The notes beneath the pieces were generated by a model that made no database searches, was not told the DNA's origin, and saw only the letters and a list, made by a program, of their open reading frames with translations. From NCBI RefSeq assembly GCF_022539665.2, contig NC_081340.1, positions 5,889,357 through 5,953,356 on the forward strand: a stretch of 64,000 bases of DNA. The letters are read 5' to 3'. The position numbers and the translations under genes were made by a program. This DNA is from Daphnia carinata. Lineage: Eukaryota; Arthropoda; Branchiopoda; Diplostraca; Daphniidae. This document shows positions 34,359-51,711 of the stretch, in pieces; position 1 is the stretch's first letter, and each line of letters begins with the position of its first letter.

Positions 34359-37300
34359 CTATTCTTCATCTAAGCCAGGAACCATCCACTGTAACCGGCG
34401 CCCAACACTGTACAATTCCTATTTAGATAATCGCACAAAATGCCCCCGATATTTTGTGATTAGGCAAAAAATGAAAATGTTTGAACCGTAAATTATGTTC
34501 ACCTGAAGAGATTCATGTAAAAAATCGTCGCCTTTAGCCTTTAGCTCTTGATAGCGACGATAAAGGCGCAGTGCGGTTCGAGCATCCTCCACTGAATCGT
34601 GAGTAACGGACTGGATTTTTAAATCTACGTCAATATAAAGCATTGCTTTACCTCAGTCGAAACTTGTACTATAGATTTTAAATACAAGAACTTACCAAGA
34701 AAATGCCATGCCAAAAAACGAAGTGATATCATGCGCTGATGGGGCAAATGGAATAAATGGACGGTGTCAATCACTTGACTGGAAGGTACTAGTAGGTTTA
34801 TAACCCTACAGGTAGAGAAATTGAAAGGGGGGAAAAAAGAGAGGAACAAAAAATATACAGCGTTTAATCAAAATAATATTTAAAAAGATGAGTTTTACCT
34901 GAAATCATTCTTAAGTCCGTGGCCAACAAACGTTACGCCGTTATCAACCAAGAAGCGGAGTTTCATGTATGTAGACTTCAAAGTAGTTAAATGTTTTGAC
35001 GATGAGGCGATATCCAGATCACCTGGTTGGATTCCAGAAAACTTGGTCAAGTAGTCAACCACTTGATCCTGTGTAGCGATGTAGTCGTCGATGAAAGGTA
35101 AACCTTCCATGTTACCTTGCCTTTTTGCCCGTAAAATAAGACGATTAATTGCTATGCTATAGAAAACATGCCCGTGGGATGACAGTAAAGGTTCTTAGCA
35201 ATAAAAAACTCTCCGGTTGTTTCACGAAGTACTATCTCACCTCGGATATTCAACACTCGTCCAAGATAAACCGTTGCTGCGTACCCTTGAGAATTGAAGC
35301 GTAAAGCCAAGTCCGTAAAACAGGAATTCACAAGAGTGACGAAGACAGAAATATTGTTTAGACAGTTGCAGCGAAATGGGTTATAAATATCTTCAATAGG
35401 ATGGGAAACTACAGATTCTGTTGACTAAAGCCAGATTCAAAGAACGACTAAAAAAAAGCAGAAACAAGACTGAAAAGTATGCTTGAGGTAGAGGTAAGAA
35501 TGAAGGTACAGTACATAGACCAATGACCAAAGATCACCAGCGTCACCAGGAACTATTCGGTTAAAGAAATTTTCGAATGTAATGCAATGGCTTATTACCC
35601 TCTGATAACAGTCACGCGGGCAACCGACATTTGACTAGGTCGCACTGTAGTTGATTTTCCGTCACTGCGTAATTCCGCCTCTTCTTGGTTTAGAGTTACA
35701 AATTCGGCATCCATTGCCACTAAATCTCCTTTACCAGGCATCTCATCGGTCGCCTTAGATAAGGGTAAAATAATTAATAAAATATGGGCTGTTTGATAAT
35801 CCCTTAATACTACCAGTGGAAGAAAAGAGATTCTTTGTAAACCCTCCGACTTCTGAGCCAGGGATTTGTCCTCTTTGAACACGTCTGCTGTGATTGGATT
35901 ACTTGGATGATCTGTTAAGTGAAATCCATTCGCCACGTCCTTCTTAGGACAATAAATTTAATATTAATATTTAAAATATATGAAACCCAAGCAAAACAAA
36001 GCTTCTTACCGAATAAAACAGTAAACAAGGAAGCTTCCAATCAGGAAAAAAAGAAATAGCCTCATCTGGAGTAATGGGGTTTACAGCAAAATCGTTAAAG
36101 ACGAACCAATTGCTGGATTCATGCTCTTCCTTCGGCTAAAAAGTCAAACCCGTTTTTTTTTCAATATGATTAGTGTTTAAGAGGCCAATTTCATACAAAT
36201 CACTTACACGTTTAGGAGATAAATAATCAGGAGGGATTTGTACGGTTGAAACCAAATGCCACTTCCCTTGATGTTTTGTTTCTAGTTTTGATTCGTCGAT
36301 CCAACAGACAGCAGCCACCAAAGAATACTAGATTTCAGATGTAAACAGAAAAAAAATATTGTTTTTAAAATAAAAAGATATAAAATTTCTGTTAAAAATG
36401 TCTGATCTTCGGGTATCATGTCTCGACTACCCATAATTGGTAACTAACCGATAAGAATTCATCCGGGCTTTCGTTTGGTTTCACACACACCAGCCCTCCT
36501 TCTGGCTGAACTTTACAATGCAGTTCAGAAGGTACCCAATGATTTGAAGATATTCCTGTAAAACTTGCACTGTGTTTCATAGGTTGCCCTCCGTGTCCAA
36601 ACTTGCAGTTAGGTCGTGTGCATTCGAGCCCATACCTACACGGCTTTCCCTGTCCAAGCTGAGACTGGCTTTCTGTAGAATCGCAACCATCTGCTACTTC
36701 GGGATCTAATAAATACTGATGAAACCATTCCAAATATTCGAATTCTTAGACGTACTCAGCCTCCCAACAAAATCAAATGAGCTCACCTGAAGCTGATCTG
36801 ACCAAAACCTAAAGCCTTTATAAGTATCGTTTCCGCAAGATAACGCAAGTACTGGTGGTAGCGCAAGACATCGTCTCCTTTGTTGGGTGATTTGATACTT
36901 TTGACAAACATCGCACCACGCCGGTGTAACGTTTGTGACGTCAAAACTTTTTTCGAGGACATTTTCGAAGCTCTGGACACCTATTCATAAAAAGGAAGAT
37001 GTGAATAATGGTATGAAGCTGATGCTCACGTATAACCACCTTCCAAGTCTTGAAGAGTAAGCGAAGATAGGAGGACGAGAGACGTTTTAGAAGTTTCACT
37101 TCCGCATTTTGTGCAACGGCTTGTCTGTTCTTGCTCCACTCCGAACAGTTTGGAAATGGGAGAAACTGGTGAGTGACCATCTTCGGACGGTGACAGATCT
37201 CTTTCACATTTAACCGAGTAATCCGTACCATCTCTATCGGGTTCAACTAAGCCAGCCACAGTTATTAAGGCTGATTCTTTAACTATTTTGTTTTGGGGCA

Positions 37301-39565
37301 AAGTTTCACTGCTGAGTTGCTGAAGGATAAACCGTGCCCAGCTCTGTGGAAACATTAAGTGGGAAGTTCATCAAGAAGAACTTCCAGAAGAGAGAATTAG
37401 CTGCATTTTTTAAAGATACCTGAGCAAGACGCGGAAGGGTACTTTTAATTTTGATTTCTGGATGATTCTCTGCCACCAAAAGGCCCATAGCGGACGCTTC
37501 CGGTAAAGTACGAAAAGCTCGAAGAAAATTGGACGGTTGCACTGTAACGGGTTGGCCATTCGGATCTTGATTCCTACCAACATCTAACATGTGAAAGAGG
37601 AATGACAATTCGCAAGCAAGGCAAAACTCGCGGTTGCAACAGTGTTCCAGCAGGATACGACGCAAGTCCGGAATAAAATATAATACCTAAATAGAATAAT
37701 CGAAGGTTTTCGCTTACCGAAGAATGTGCAAACGTATGCCAAATGCGTTTTAAAATACATGCCTATACAGTTACGCACCTGCAACAACGAATTTGCATAC
37801 GAGTATGGAAGTGTGTTATCTAAACCACAGAGAGGAGTGGAATTGTAACGAGCCAATTCATTTTCATCAAGCCCTCCTTTTGTGTATCGCATCTCGATGT
37901 GGCGGTAACGTTTCCAAACTTGATAGCATTCAGTGTCTTCTGCAAAAATACTTGTAGGCTATTAGAAACATAACGCAAATATTTATTTATTTTTTTACAT
38001 ACCTTTCGAATGCGTCGAATCACTTCCAGAATGTTTTTGACCACGCTGTGTTTGTTTTTCAGTTGAGTACGACACTTGATTAGGTCTGTGACCAGCTGGG
38101 CTTGGAGCATACCCAATGGTTCCAACCATGCGCATATTGGCTAGGATGGCATGGTCAATTGGTGGAACCTTTCGAAACTTCCTGCGTGTAAACTGTTCGG
38201 GCCAGTCTGATAATAGCGGTTCACTGTACTTCAAAGGAAAAGGGATTGAAGTGAACGGCGTTGTTGTGTCGTCCATGCTTATCGAAACCGGAAGCGATTC
38301 AACAGGATCGGCAAATTCTGTCGGTCGAGAAAAGCTGTTGAATAAAGCAGACGCGTTCGATGCGAAAGTATGCACATATCCACCGGCATCTCCCACAGCT
38401 AAGCATTGGCAAGAGGAGGAAACTTCAAGAGCCATGCACATAGCACCTTCATTATTCACTTGGAAAAGTTGCAGAGCTGAAGCAGCAGGGGCAGCCGCAT
38501 CCAAAATTTGTAGCTGTCCCATTGCAGATATAACAGCCAGCTGGGACGAGAATGCTGGCAAAAATCTTAGTAAAAAGGGTTCCCCCACCACTGAAACCGG
38601 ACTAAGTGATCGTAGCATTCTCACATCATATATTTTAAGAAATCGATCCGGAACGACTCCTCCTAGCCTGATGATACGTATAAATTTAGGTTTGAGTTGA
38701 GAAAAAATACCTAATTTAACATAAGGATACCTGGAAGAAAATCCACATGTCACGACCAAATTATTGTGAACATCAAAATCTGATAGGCTCTCCGTATGTG
38801 CTACGAATCTATGTTCTTCTCGTAAAGTCCGAGGATCCCTTAGTGATACAGAGCCACTGGCATCACCTAAATTCCTTTTATAGCAAAAATTTTGGAAAGA
38901 AATAATTTATTATACCTGAGCAGATAAATCGTGGATGATGTCGTAGAATTGCACAGCCTTTTTCTCCTACATCAAACTTTTGCAATTAATAAAAAAAATT
39001 AATGATAAGAAATGGGGAAAAATATGACATTCTATTAACCTTTGTTGTTTCCTTTGCTGTGATAAGGTCAAATTCCACTAAAAGTGGTTGATGACCACCA
39101 AGAAGAACTTTTGTTTGTCCCAACTGTAGCACACATTGTAGATCTTCAAAATTATTTGAACTGTGGAAAGTAAATGAAATTATTTGGTTGCTTTCACGGT
39201 TGGTTATCACATCCCATTTTGTGTGACCGTTAACTGTGAGTACAATGTACGATTGGCAATACTGCAAACCTGTAACTGAAGAGTGGTACACCTCTTCTTT
39301 GCTGGCATCTTAGAGTATTTGGAGTTATTATTAGTAAACCGGCATCCAACGAAACCATATGCCTAACTTCTTGTGACGCGTGAACTTGGAATGATGTGTA
39401 TTTGTGCAAAGAAGAGCCATAATAACTGGTGACATGTCCTCCCTGGTTACCGACCCACAAAAGCTCTTCTTGGAAATCCCAATGAATAGCAGAAACACCA
39501 AAGCGATCACCGCCATCGATTAAAATTGAGGATTTCTCTGTAAAAACACCAACATTGAAATCCAT
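34359..39565 (-). CDS. PAN2: PAN2, catalytic subunit of the PAN2-PAN3 deadenylase
   Basis: 3' exonuclease that trims mRNA poly(A) tails, in a complex with PAN3. Eighteen exons join in frame to about 1171 residues (human about 1200): 39565-39270, 39160-39040, 38976-38916, 38866-38731, 38667-38003, 37939-37779, 37686-37420, 37343-37040, 36980-36787, 36715-36449, 36327-36208, 36135-36010, 35942-35814, 35753-35599, 35120-34899, 34805-34696, 34624-34503, 34418-34359. Order: WD40 region (residues about 1-310), linker, USP-like domain (about 440-900) and RNase-T-type exonuclease (about 955-1130). The DEDD residues are visible in MDAEF (D964, E966), KNDFR (D1073) and THDSVEDA (H1120, D1125). The USP-like part has [11 protein letters not shown] where active proteases have the catalytic Cys, so it is inactive, as is usual in PAN2. 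A C-x5-C-x4-C-x3-H knuckle (C761-H776) sits inside it. The first ATG after the upstream stop was taken as start. Confidence 0.96.
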
Positions 39566-39853
39566 CTTCAACTTTTCAAGACATTTCGTTTCTTATGACA
39601 GCGCGAGCACTATCTAACGAGAGAATATTTAACCTCAGGATGGAAACAGCAGACAACACAACCAGTGTACAAAAAGTTGGTTTTGAACATTTTTGAAACA
39701 AAACTCATCGCAGTGTGAAAGCCAATCTTGGTCGAATTGGTACCGGTCAACCACGTGTTTTTAGCTCATCATTTATAAATTTTTTTAATTTTCAGTTTTT
39801 TATTCCATCTTTTCGTTTTTCTTTTAAATATCAACAAATTTTTAATAAATAAA
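39566..39853. promoter_or_regulatory. 288-bp bidirectional promoter, PAN2/POLR3A
   Basis: Only 288 bp separate the two divergent start codons, so both promoters and both 5' UTRs must lie here. I see no TATA box at a convincing position; an AT-rich half faces POLR3A. Confidence 0.7.
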
Positions 39854-45086
<5,233 letters not shown>

Positions 45087-46401
45087 CTCAGTACGCAAAC
45101 GTGATCGATAGTCAAAACCCAACTGACTACAATTTAATCAAACTAAGTCGAAACATTTATTTTGTCATATTCTGAATGCTTAAGCAAATTGTGTAAATGT
45201 GTTTGACTAAGATAACTTTTTCTAAATGTTGAAAATACATTCAAAATTAGGGGACGCATTGTGCCACATCTATTCAAGGGATTTACAAATAACCTTTTTA
45301 GTTGTATGGCAAACAGTATTTACAAAATATCCAGAAAACCCATTTGCCTATTTGATCAGTTGGTTATAGCAAGCCAGTAACACAAAACATCAATACTATT
45401 ACAACACACTACTTTGAAAAATTGATTGCAAATCTCATACTTATGCTCTGAAAAGTTGTTTTTTGTATAAAGTTTAAACAGTACTATGAAAATAAACAGT
45501 AGCTGTTATTCTTAAAACAAAGTATCTATATTCAAGGGAATAGTGTTGTGAAAATTACATTAACACATTGGTTTTTCTTTAATAAGAAAGTTTAACAATG
45601 ACATAAAGTTAAACTTGTTGGCTAAAGAAATTGATTTCTAGTTTTCAAAAAAAAATACTGTAACATGAATACCACATTTTCCCGAAATCTACAAAGAACT
45701 TTTTGATGTTTTTTCTATACTATCTGATATCACGTTATACCTTAACAATTATGAAAAATGTTACCGTTCACCCATAGAAAATCTAACAACGTTCTAGGCA
45801 AAAGTATAGTACCTATCAATGGCGATTTCGTCCTGCATTACGTTCATCGAAGCACAATTTACACTGACATGAAGAGCTATTGACTTGTTTGCTTCGCTGT
45901 TTCAATTTCAAATGGCTTAGTTTAGTTGCCTTCAGACTTGTTGCTGTATAGCATACCAGTGTTGCCAATTCTTAAAAAAGAGATAAATTTTATGAAAAAT
46001 TTGCTTGGTGGATTGGCAATTTGGCATTTACAAAATGGCAAACAATAAGTAATAAATATCCAATCGAAATATCGAAAACCCAAAGAATGGGGATAAGACA
46101 AAATAACTTATCTTTAAATGCCTACCTGAAGTAAAAGGCGGAGTTTCGAAGTGGTATAAAAAGGTAATGATATTCAGCTACGCAAAGAGATAAGTTACTA
46201 TCATGGATGTAAAATCAAATTCAATGACACGTATTTTTTTATAACCATTATGTAGACATTTGAAATATCTAAAAGCAAATAAAAATTTTCGATCCAGCAT
46301 GTGTATTCCAACCAGCCAGTAATGGTGAAACCAGGCACTTTGCATGATTAGTTTTCAAAATATCTGATAACAGAACCAGCTGAACTCGCTCAAAACATGT
46401 T
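45087..46401. other. convergent 3' UTR/intergenic region
   Basis: Lies between the ends of POLR3A (plus) and eEF1B-beta (minus). A plus-strand AATAAA at 45491-45496 may serve POLR3A. AT-rich, with no gene or repeat recognised. Confidence 0.5.
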
Positions 46402-47296
46402 TTAAATTTTATTGAAAGCGGCGATATCGACAGACTGGACCAAATCTTCGAAGTTCTGAATTTCCTCAGTCAACCAATCAACTGAGACCTTGTCATCTTC
46501 AATGACACATCCAATTTGGAGTTTCTTGATACCATAGGCCAATGGTACAAGTTTTGCTGAGCAGACAATAAGATACATTAAGTACTAATACTGATACTGT
46601 CGGAAGAGAATGTTAACTTACATTGACCCCAAATAAGTCCCTCACATGTGATGGTTCTGACAGACTTTTCCAAATCTTCCATGTTTGTTTCATCATCCCA
46701 GGGTTTAACATCAAGGACAATGGAGGACTTAGCAACTAAGGCAGGTTTCTTGGATTTCTTGTCATTGTATGCCTTAAGTCTTTCTTGCTTGATTTTCTCT
46801 GCAGCTTCATCCTTAGCAACAAAAATAAATATAAAGAAATAGGAATATTCATAATCATTAAATAAGACTACCTCTTCATCATCAGAACCAAACAAGTCAA
46901 TATCATCATCGTCATCAGCTGGTGCTGGCTTGCTAGCTGCCGCTGGAGCAGCAGCTGAGGCACCTGGGAATTTGCTAGTTTCAGACCCAAATGACTTGAT
47001 GTGATTATACCAACGAAGAGCATGAGCAAAGCTGCCGGCCGGAGCCTTGCCCAAAGCTTGGAAAGTGGTCACATCAGCTTGAGACGGTTCATATCTAACA
47101 ATATGAAATAAAAAAATAAAACTATCGCAGTTGTATGAAAATACCATGCGTAATGACTAGAGAAAGAATGAAAGTACCCGGTAACGAAAATTTATCATGG
47201 CAAACAAAATACTTACCCTTCGATGTAACTTCTGTCGGCAAGATAATCATTTAATGCCTTTACGCCTTTCTCGGTTTTAAGATCGCCGAACGCCAT
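46402..47296 (-). CDS. eEF1beta: elongation factor 1-beta (eEF1B GEF subunit)
   Basis: Guanine-nucleotide exchange factor that reloads eEF1A with GTP during translation elongation. Four exons (47296-47217, 47094-46872, 46811-46622, 46556-46402) join in frame to about 215 residues, the usual size. The N-terminal GST-C-like part (residues about 1-65; [21 protein letters not shown]) contacts eEF1B-gamma. A short Ala/Pro linker leads to the acidic signature [15 protein letters not shown]. The C-terminal exchange domain (about 125-215) has [16 protein letters not shown] and [20 protein letters not shown] and ends in the conserved VDIAAFNKI. The start ATG is followed directly by the conserved AFGDLK. 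It is the beta rather than the delta form, since no leucine-zipper extension is present. Confidence 0.96.
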
Positions 47297-48316
47297 AATT
47301 GATCAGGTCTGAAAGGAAAAAACCGACTGAAGTTAAAAGAGCGACACGAGACTCGGCAATGGCAGGCACCAAAGGGAACGTGTAACACGTTGCCAGATAA
47401 CAGCTGAAATCGTGTCTCAAATCCACCCCGGCCCCGGGCAATAGAATGTAGAAATGGCATTGACATGGGCGATGGGATGGGGAGTTGCAGACTTGCTCAC
47501 TTTCAGTTGCAGTACTTGCAGATTTATATTTAATAAATTCAATAAAATAAATAGATGAATTGGCTAAAGAGCTACTGAACTTTAACAGCGATAAGAGGTC
47601 TATCGTATTTCTTAGCTTAACGATATTCTGAACGCATCCAATGCAGACGCAACCCTGGATTACAGCGTGACTATCATACCTCAGCTGCCGGTTAAAATAT
47701 TTTCGTTATTTTGATTTTAATTTTAAAAAAACACGTTATGTGCTATAATGATCTGCTATTTCATGTGTCTAATGTGCATTTTATCTCCAAGGACAAGTGT
47801 GTTCTTTGTAACTTTAGTTTAGCAGTAATCAAACATGGTAGGTATTGAAACTTCTAATTTTCACTGTACTGAACAATTTGATTGAGTATCTCTTTTCTAT
47901 TATGATATAAACATTAAACTTAACCATCGGATAACGTCGCCGCTTATTAATTATCGAGACGCCCTCACTGCCAATTATACCAATCCAAATTATACAAAAC
48001 TGTTCATTTATTTTTTTTTCCTTAGAAAGTTAGGATTTTATAATGATTTACTACGAAAAAAACGATCATTTGTGTCTCCCATCACGAGCGCTTGTCGAAT
48101 ACTACGCTGTTTGCTGAAATTTTCCTTCCAGATCGAAGAATGACTCAAGATTGACGAGCAGTAACATGATTGCATAAACTGGGATGTCAAACAGGACGAG
48201 GAATGAAAGTATCCAACAATTACCGCTGTACAACTTGACAACACCACAACAATCGAGAAGGGGGAAGCAACATATGGGGCCGGAACCAAAACAACTGACT
48301 CGGATATGAAGGGACT
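47297..48316. other. eEF1B upstream and Hsp60 3' region
   Basis: Contains the eEF1B promoter on the left and the Hsp60 3' UTR on the right. No coding frame is recognised. A pyrimidine-rich start like those of translation-machinery genes is possible near 47310-47340 on the minus strand but was not proven. Confidence 0.5.
48007..48012 (-). terminator. likely Hsp60 poly(A) signal
   Basis: The minus strand reads AATAAA about 305 nt past the Hsp60 stop codon. Confidence 0.5.
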
Positions 48317-50304
48317 TTACATCATTCCACCCATGCCTCCCATCCCACCCATTCCGCCCATGCCTCCCATACCACCCATACCAGCGTCAGCCTTCTCTTC
48401 TTTAGGGATTTCAACAACTACACATTCGGCTGTTGTGAGGAGGGACGCAACTCCAGCAGCATCAGTAAGGGATGTTCGGACAACTTTCGTCGGGTCAATA
48501 ATACCGCGATCAATCATGTTGACGTATTCGTTTCGGAGCGCATCGTAACCAATCGAGGCTTCCGAATCCATAACCTTGGCGACAACGACTGAGGCATCAA
48601 CCCCAGCATTCTTGGCAATGGTCATGCAAGGCATCCTCAATGCGCGGCGAATAATGTCAATGCCAACTTTTTGATCCTCATTTGCGAAGGGTAATTTATC
48701 CAACGCTGGAACACAGCGAAGGAGGGCAGTACCACCACCGGGAACGATACCTTCCTCTACGGCAGCTCGGGTGGCGCAAAGGGCATCATTGACGCGATCC
48801 TTCTTCTCGTTTACTTCTACTTCGCTTGAACCTCCAATCTAAAGAAAATTGATGTTAAAGCAAAACATTTTTCCGGATTGGCCCAACGTGGAAAGCATAC
48901 CTTCAGAACAGCTACACCAGACGCGAGTTTAGCTAGACGTTCTTGCAATTTTTCCTTTTCATATTCAGAGGTGGTTTCAGCAATTTGATCCTTGATCATG
49001 GCAACCCGCTGAGCAATGTCTTCTTTACGACCTTTGCCTCTTAACAACAAAGTGTCATCTTTTGTAACAACGACTTCTCCAACCTGGCCAAAGTCATGCA
49101 ACTGAATATCTTCGAGTTTAACGAGATTTGCCTCATCGCCGAAGACCAAGCCACCGGTAGCATTTGCCATGTCATGCAGGGTGTTTTTGCGGTTGTCCCC
49201 AAAGCCAGGGGCTTTAACTGCGACAACTTGGAGTCCGATTTTCAACCTACAAAGCAATCGAATTTATAAAATGTTCTCAATACAATTTCAAAAGCTAGAA
49301 AATTCACCTGTTGACAACAAGAGTACTAAGGGCTTCGCCATCAATATCTTCCGCAACAATGACTAGAGGTTTGCGGTGTTGATTAGCGAGCTCCAAAGCA
49401 GGGATAATTGACTGAATTGACGAAATTTTCTTTTCGCTTAACAGTACCAAGGCATCCTGGTATTCAACTTTAGCTCCCTTAGCTGTATTGATAAAGTAGG
49501 GAGAAATATATCCTCGATCGAATTTCATGCCTTCTATCACCTCAAGTTCATCAATCAAAGTTTTGCCATCTTTAACGGTAATAACTCCTTCCCTTCCCAC
49601 TTTGTTCATTGCTTGGGAAATCAATTTTCCTACTGATTCATCACCATTAGCTGAGATCGTGGCAACCTTGAATAAAACAAACAATTTTCTTCAAAAACAT
49701 AGCTGATAAACAGAATTAGAAATTCATGTACCTGAGCAATTTCCTCTGGAGTGGTAACTTGTTTAGACATAGCTCGCAAGTTACCAATCACTGAATCAAC
49801 AGCAAGCATAACACCACGGCGAACTTCAACAGGGTTAGCACCCTTAGTAATCTTTTCAAAACCTTCCTTAGCAATAGATCGTGCCAAGACTGTAGCTGCA
49901 GTGGTACCATCACCAGCAGATTCATTAGTATTGTTTGCAACATCCTGAACTAGTTTGGCCCCAATATTTTGGAATTTGTCTTTTAATTCAATGCCTTTTG
50001 CCACAGTAACACCGTCCTTTGTGATTTTAGGTGAACCCCATGAGGATTCCAGAATAACATTACGTCCCTGTTAACAAACAAAAAGTTAGTTAAGTTTGCA
50101 TAGACATGAGTTGAAACAGTGTGCTTTGATATTTACCTTTGGTCCCATGGTGACTGCGACAGCATCAGCTAGGACATCTACTCCTTGCAACATGGCTGCT
50201 CTTACTTCGGCTCCAAAACGCACATCTTTAGCATAAGCTCTGTAAGATTGGGGAGCAATTTGACGAAGAGCTGCTGTTCTCAGAAGACTTGGTAGCCGAT
50301 ACAT
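48317..50304 (-). CDS. Hsp60: mitochondrial chaperonin Hsp60 (GroEL type)
   Basis: ATP-dependent folding chamber of the mitochondrial matrix, working with Hsp10. Five exons (50304-50137, 50067-49732, 49666-49308, 49246-48901, 48838-48317) join in frame to about 576 residues (human 573). The N-terminus ([20 protein letters not shown]) is a basic transit peptide. The mature part begins near [11 protein letters not shown]. Family motifs: VTMGPKGRNV, the ATP-site [14 protein letters not shown], and the chaperonin signature [12 protein letters not shown]. The C-terminus is the flexible Gly-Gly-Met repeat tail, here (GGM)n ending in MM. The gene is divergent from Hsp10 across a heat-shock promoter. 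Confidence 0.98.
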
Positions 50305-50607
50305 CTTTAGAAAGAAGACAAAAAGTTATACCGGTCAACGAGTACCACGCAAGGAATAGATAAATTATGTAAGCTAACTATATTGACTTTTTGCAACAAA
50401 ATTCATCCTAATAAATGAAGATATCAACATTTCATGAATAGTGGTAACAGAATGATAATACACAAACCAAAATCTTACTTTTTAATTGATTTAAAGTAAG
50501 TTTGTCTGAGTAGTTCCCACGTGCAACGCTTGCCGACGACAGTACGACTGAATGTGAAACAGAAGACGAGCAGTACCTTCCCTAAAATAAAAAAAGAGCC
50601 TCTCGCG

Positions 50608-50620
50608 GAAGCTTCGAGAT
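50608..50620. promoter_or_regulatory. heat-shock element (Hsp60 side)
   Basis: GAA-GC-TTC-GA-GAT: two perfect nGAAn units in alternating orientation at 5-bp spacing plus a third imperfect one. Confidence 0.55.
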
Positions 50621-50963
50621 CACCCTCACCATATTAATGTTGGCAAATACGCTGTAGTTAAAAAATCCAAAAATTTAACAACTGCAAAATAATTGTATTT
50701 TTAGTTATTTATTTACTAATTAAATTTGGTTAGCGATAATTAATGTCTGTTTGCCGAAATATTGTGTCTTTAGTTGAGGGCTTGTGGCCTTAACCGGTTT
50801 CCTTCTTTGTTCTAGAAGGATCCTGTCTTCTGTGATCGCGAAAAAAAGCATTCGGATTCAAATGCAGTGTTAAATCATGTTGAAAAATTAGGGGCGATTA
50901 ACAAAAATATTATGGGTAAAATAGAAATCATGAAGATAAGGAAAATATTTATTTTTTCCGGCC

Positions 50964-50978
50964 GGAACATTCTAGAAC
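50964..50978. promoter_or_regulatory. heat-shock element (Hsp10 side)
   Basis: GGAA-CA-TTC-TA-GAAC contains three perfect alternating units at exact 5-bp spacing (GAA 50965-50967, TTC 50970-50972, GAA 50975-50977), the consensus HSF trimer site. Confidence 0.75.
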
Positions 50979-51102
50979 CACGTGGCTTACGTAAGTTAAA
51001 CCAGTCGACCAAGCAGACGCTGTTCTTCCAGTCGCCAGAGCTAGCCTTGCCGGTTAAGAAGAAGCACGCAGTTTTTTCTACTCAATAGTTAACAAATCCA
51101 AA

Positions 51103-51532
51103 ATGGTAACAATAATCTTTTATTCTACGTATACAGTTTATGTGTACATTTTTAATTTTCAGGCAAACGCACTCAGACGATTTATTCCCATGTTCGATCG
51201 TGTTTTGATCGAAAGAGCTGAGGCCATGACCAAAACACGAGGAGGAATTGTTATTCCAGAGAAAGCTCAACAAAAGGTTTTAAAAGGAACAGTCGTCGCA
51301 GTTGGACCTGGAAGCAGAACAGAGGTAAATTAACCATTGTGTTATGCCTAGCTGGTTAAAAAAGCACTTAATGGGTTATTTCATTCTTCAGAAAGGTGAT
51401 CTAGTTCCTTTGGCGGTGAAGGTTGGTGACCAAGTTTTACTTCCTGAGTATGGTGGCACTAAAGTCGAAATTGAAGAAAAAGAGTACCACTTATTCCGTG
51501 AAAGTGACTTGTTGGCCAAGATAGAACAGTAA
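51103..51532 (+). CDS. Hsp10: mitochondrial co-chaperonin Hsp10 (GroES type)
   Basis: Heptameric lid of the Hsp60 chamber. Three exons (51103-51105, 51163-51324, 51391-51532; the last begins at 51392 if the acceptor CAG is read strictly) join in frame to 101 residues, the family length. The first coding exon is only the ATG codon, followed at once by donor GTAACA. The second begins with ANALRRFIPMFDRVLIERAEA. The mobile-loop region TKTRGGIVIPEKAQ is present, followed by VVAVGPGSRTE and VLLPEYGGTKVE. There is no cleaved transit peptide, as is usual for Hsp10. Convergent with the ABCG gene, 180 bp apart. Confidence 0.96.
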
Positions 51533-51643
51533 TTCATATAAAGCATTTCCCCCTTGAAAAAGAAACAAAAACAGAGTGAATGGGAAGATTTGAATGTCAG
51601 CTTGTATGGTAGTCATTTATATCATGTGCAGTTTAGGAGATGA

Positions 51644-51649
51644 AATAAA
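51644..51649 (+). terminator. Hsp10 poly(A) signal
   Basis: AATAAA lies about 112 nt past the Hsp10 stop, in the short gap to the convergent ABCG gene. Confidence 0.7.
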
Positions 51650-51711
51650 TTCGCCTTTTGTTACATTTTTTTTCTTTTTTTGTATTTCAGTAGTGATTTC
51701 CACAAACGAAC

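Larger units (their letters stand above)
50305..51102. promoter_or_regulatory. divergent Hsp60/Hsp10 heat-shock promoter
   Basis: An 798-bp gap between two divergent start codons of genes whose products form one machine. It contains at least two heat-shock-element-like arrays, one nearer each gene, plus a TTC-TA-GAA pair at 50810-50817. The 73-codon plus frame at 50867-51088 is most likely Hsp10 5' leader rather than a protein. Confidence 0.7.

Noticed and set aside
38116-38700. 194-codon open frame on the plus strand
   Set aside because: It is exactly antisense to the longest WD40/linker exon of PAN2, whose frame and splice phases are continuous.
50867-51088. 73-codon plus frame upstream of Hsp10
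   Set aside because: Sits in the divergent heat-shock promoter and overlaps a consensus heat-shock element; more likely 5' leader.
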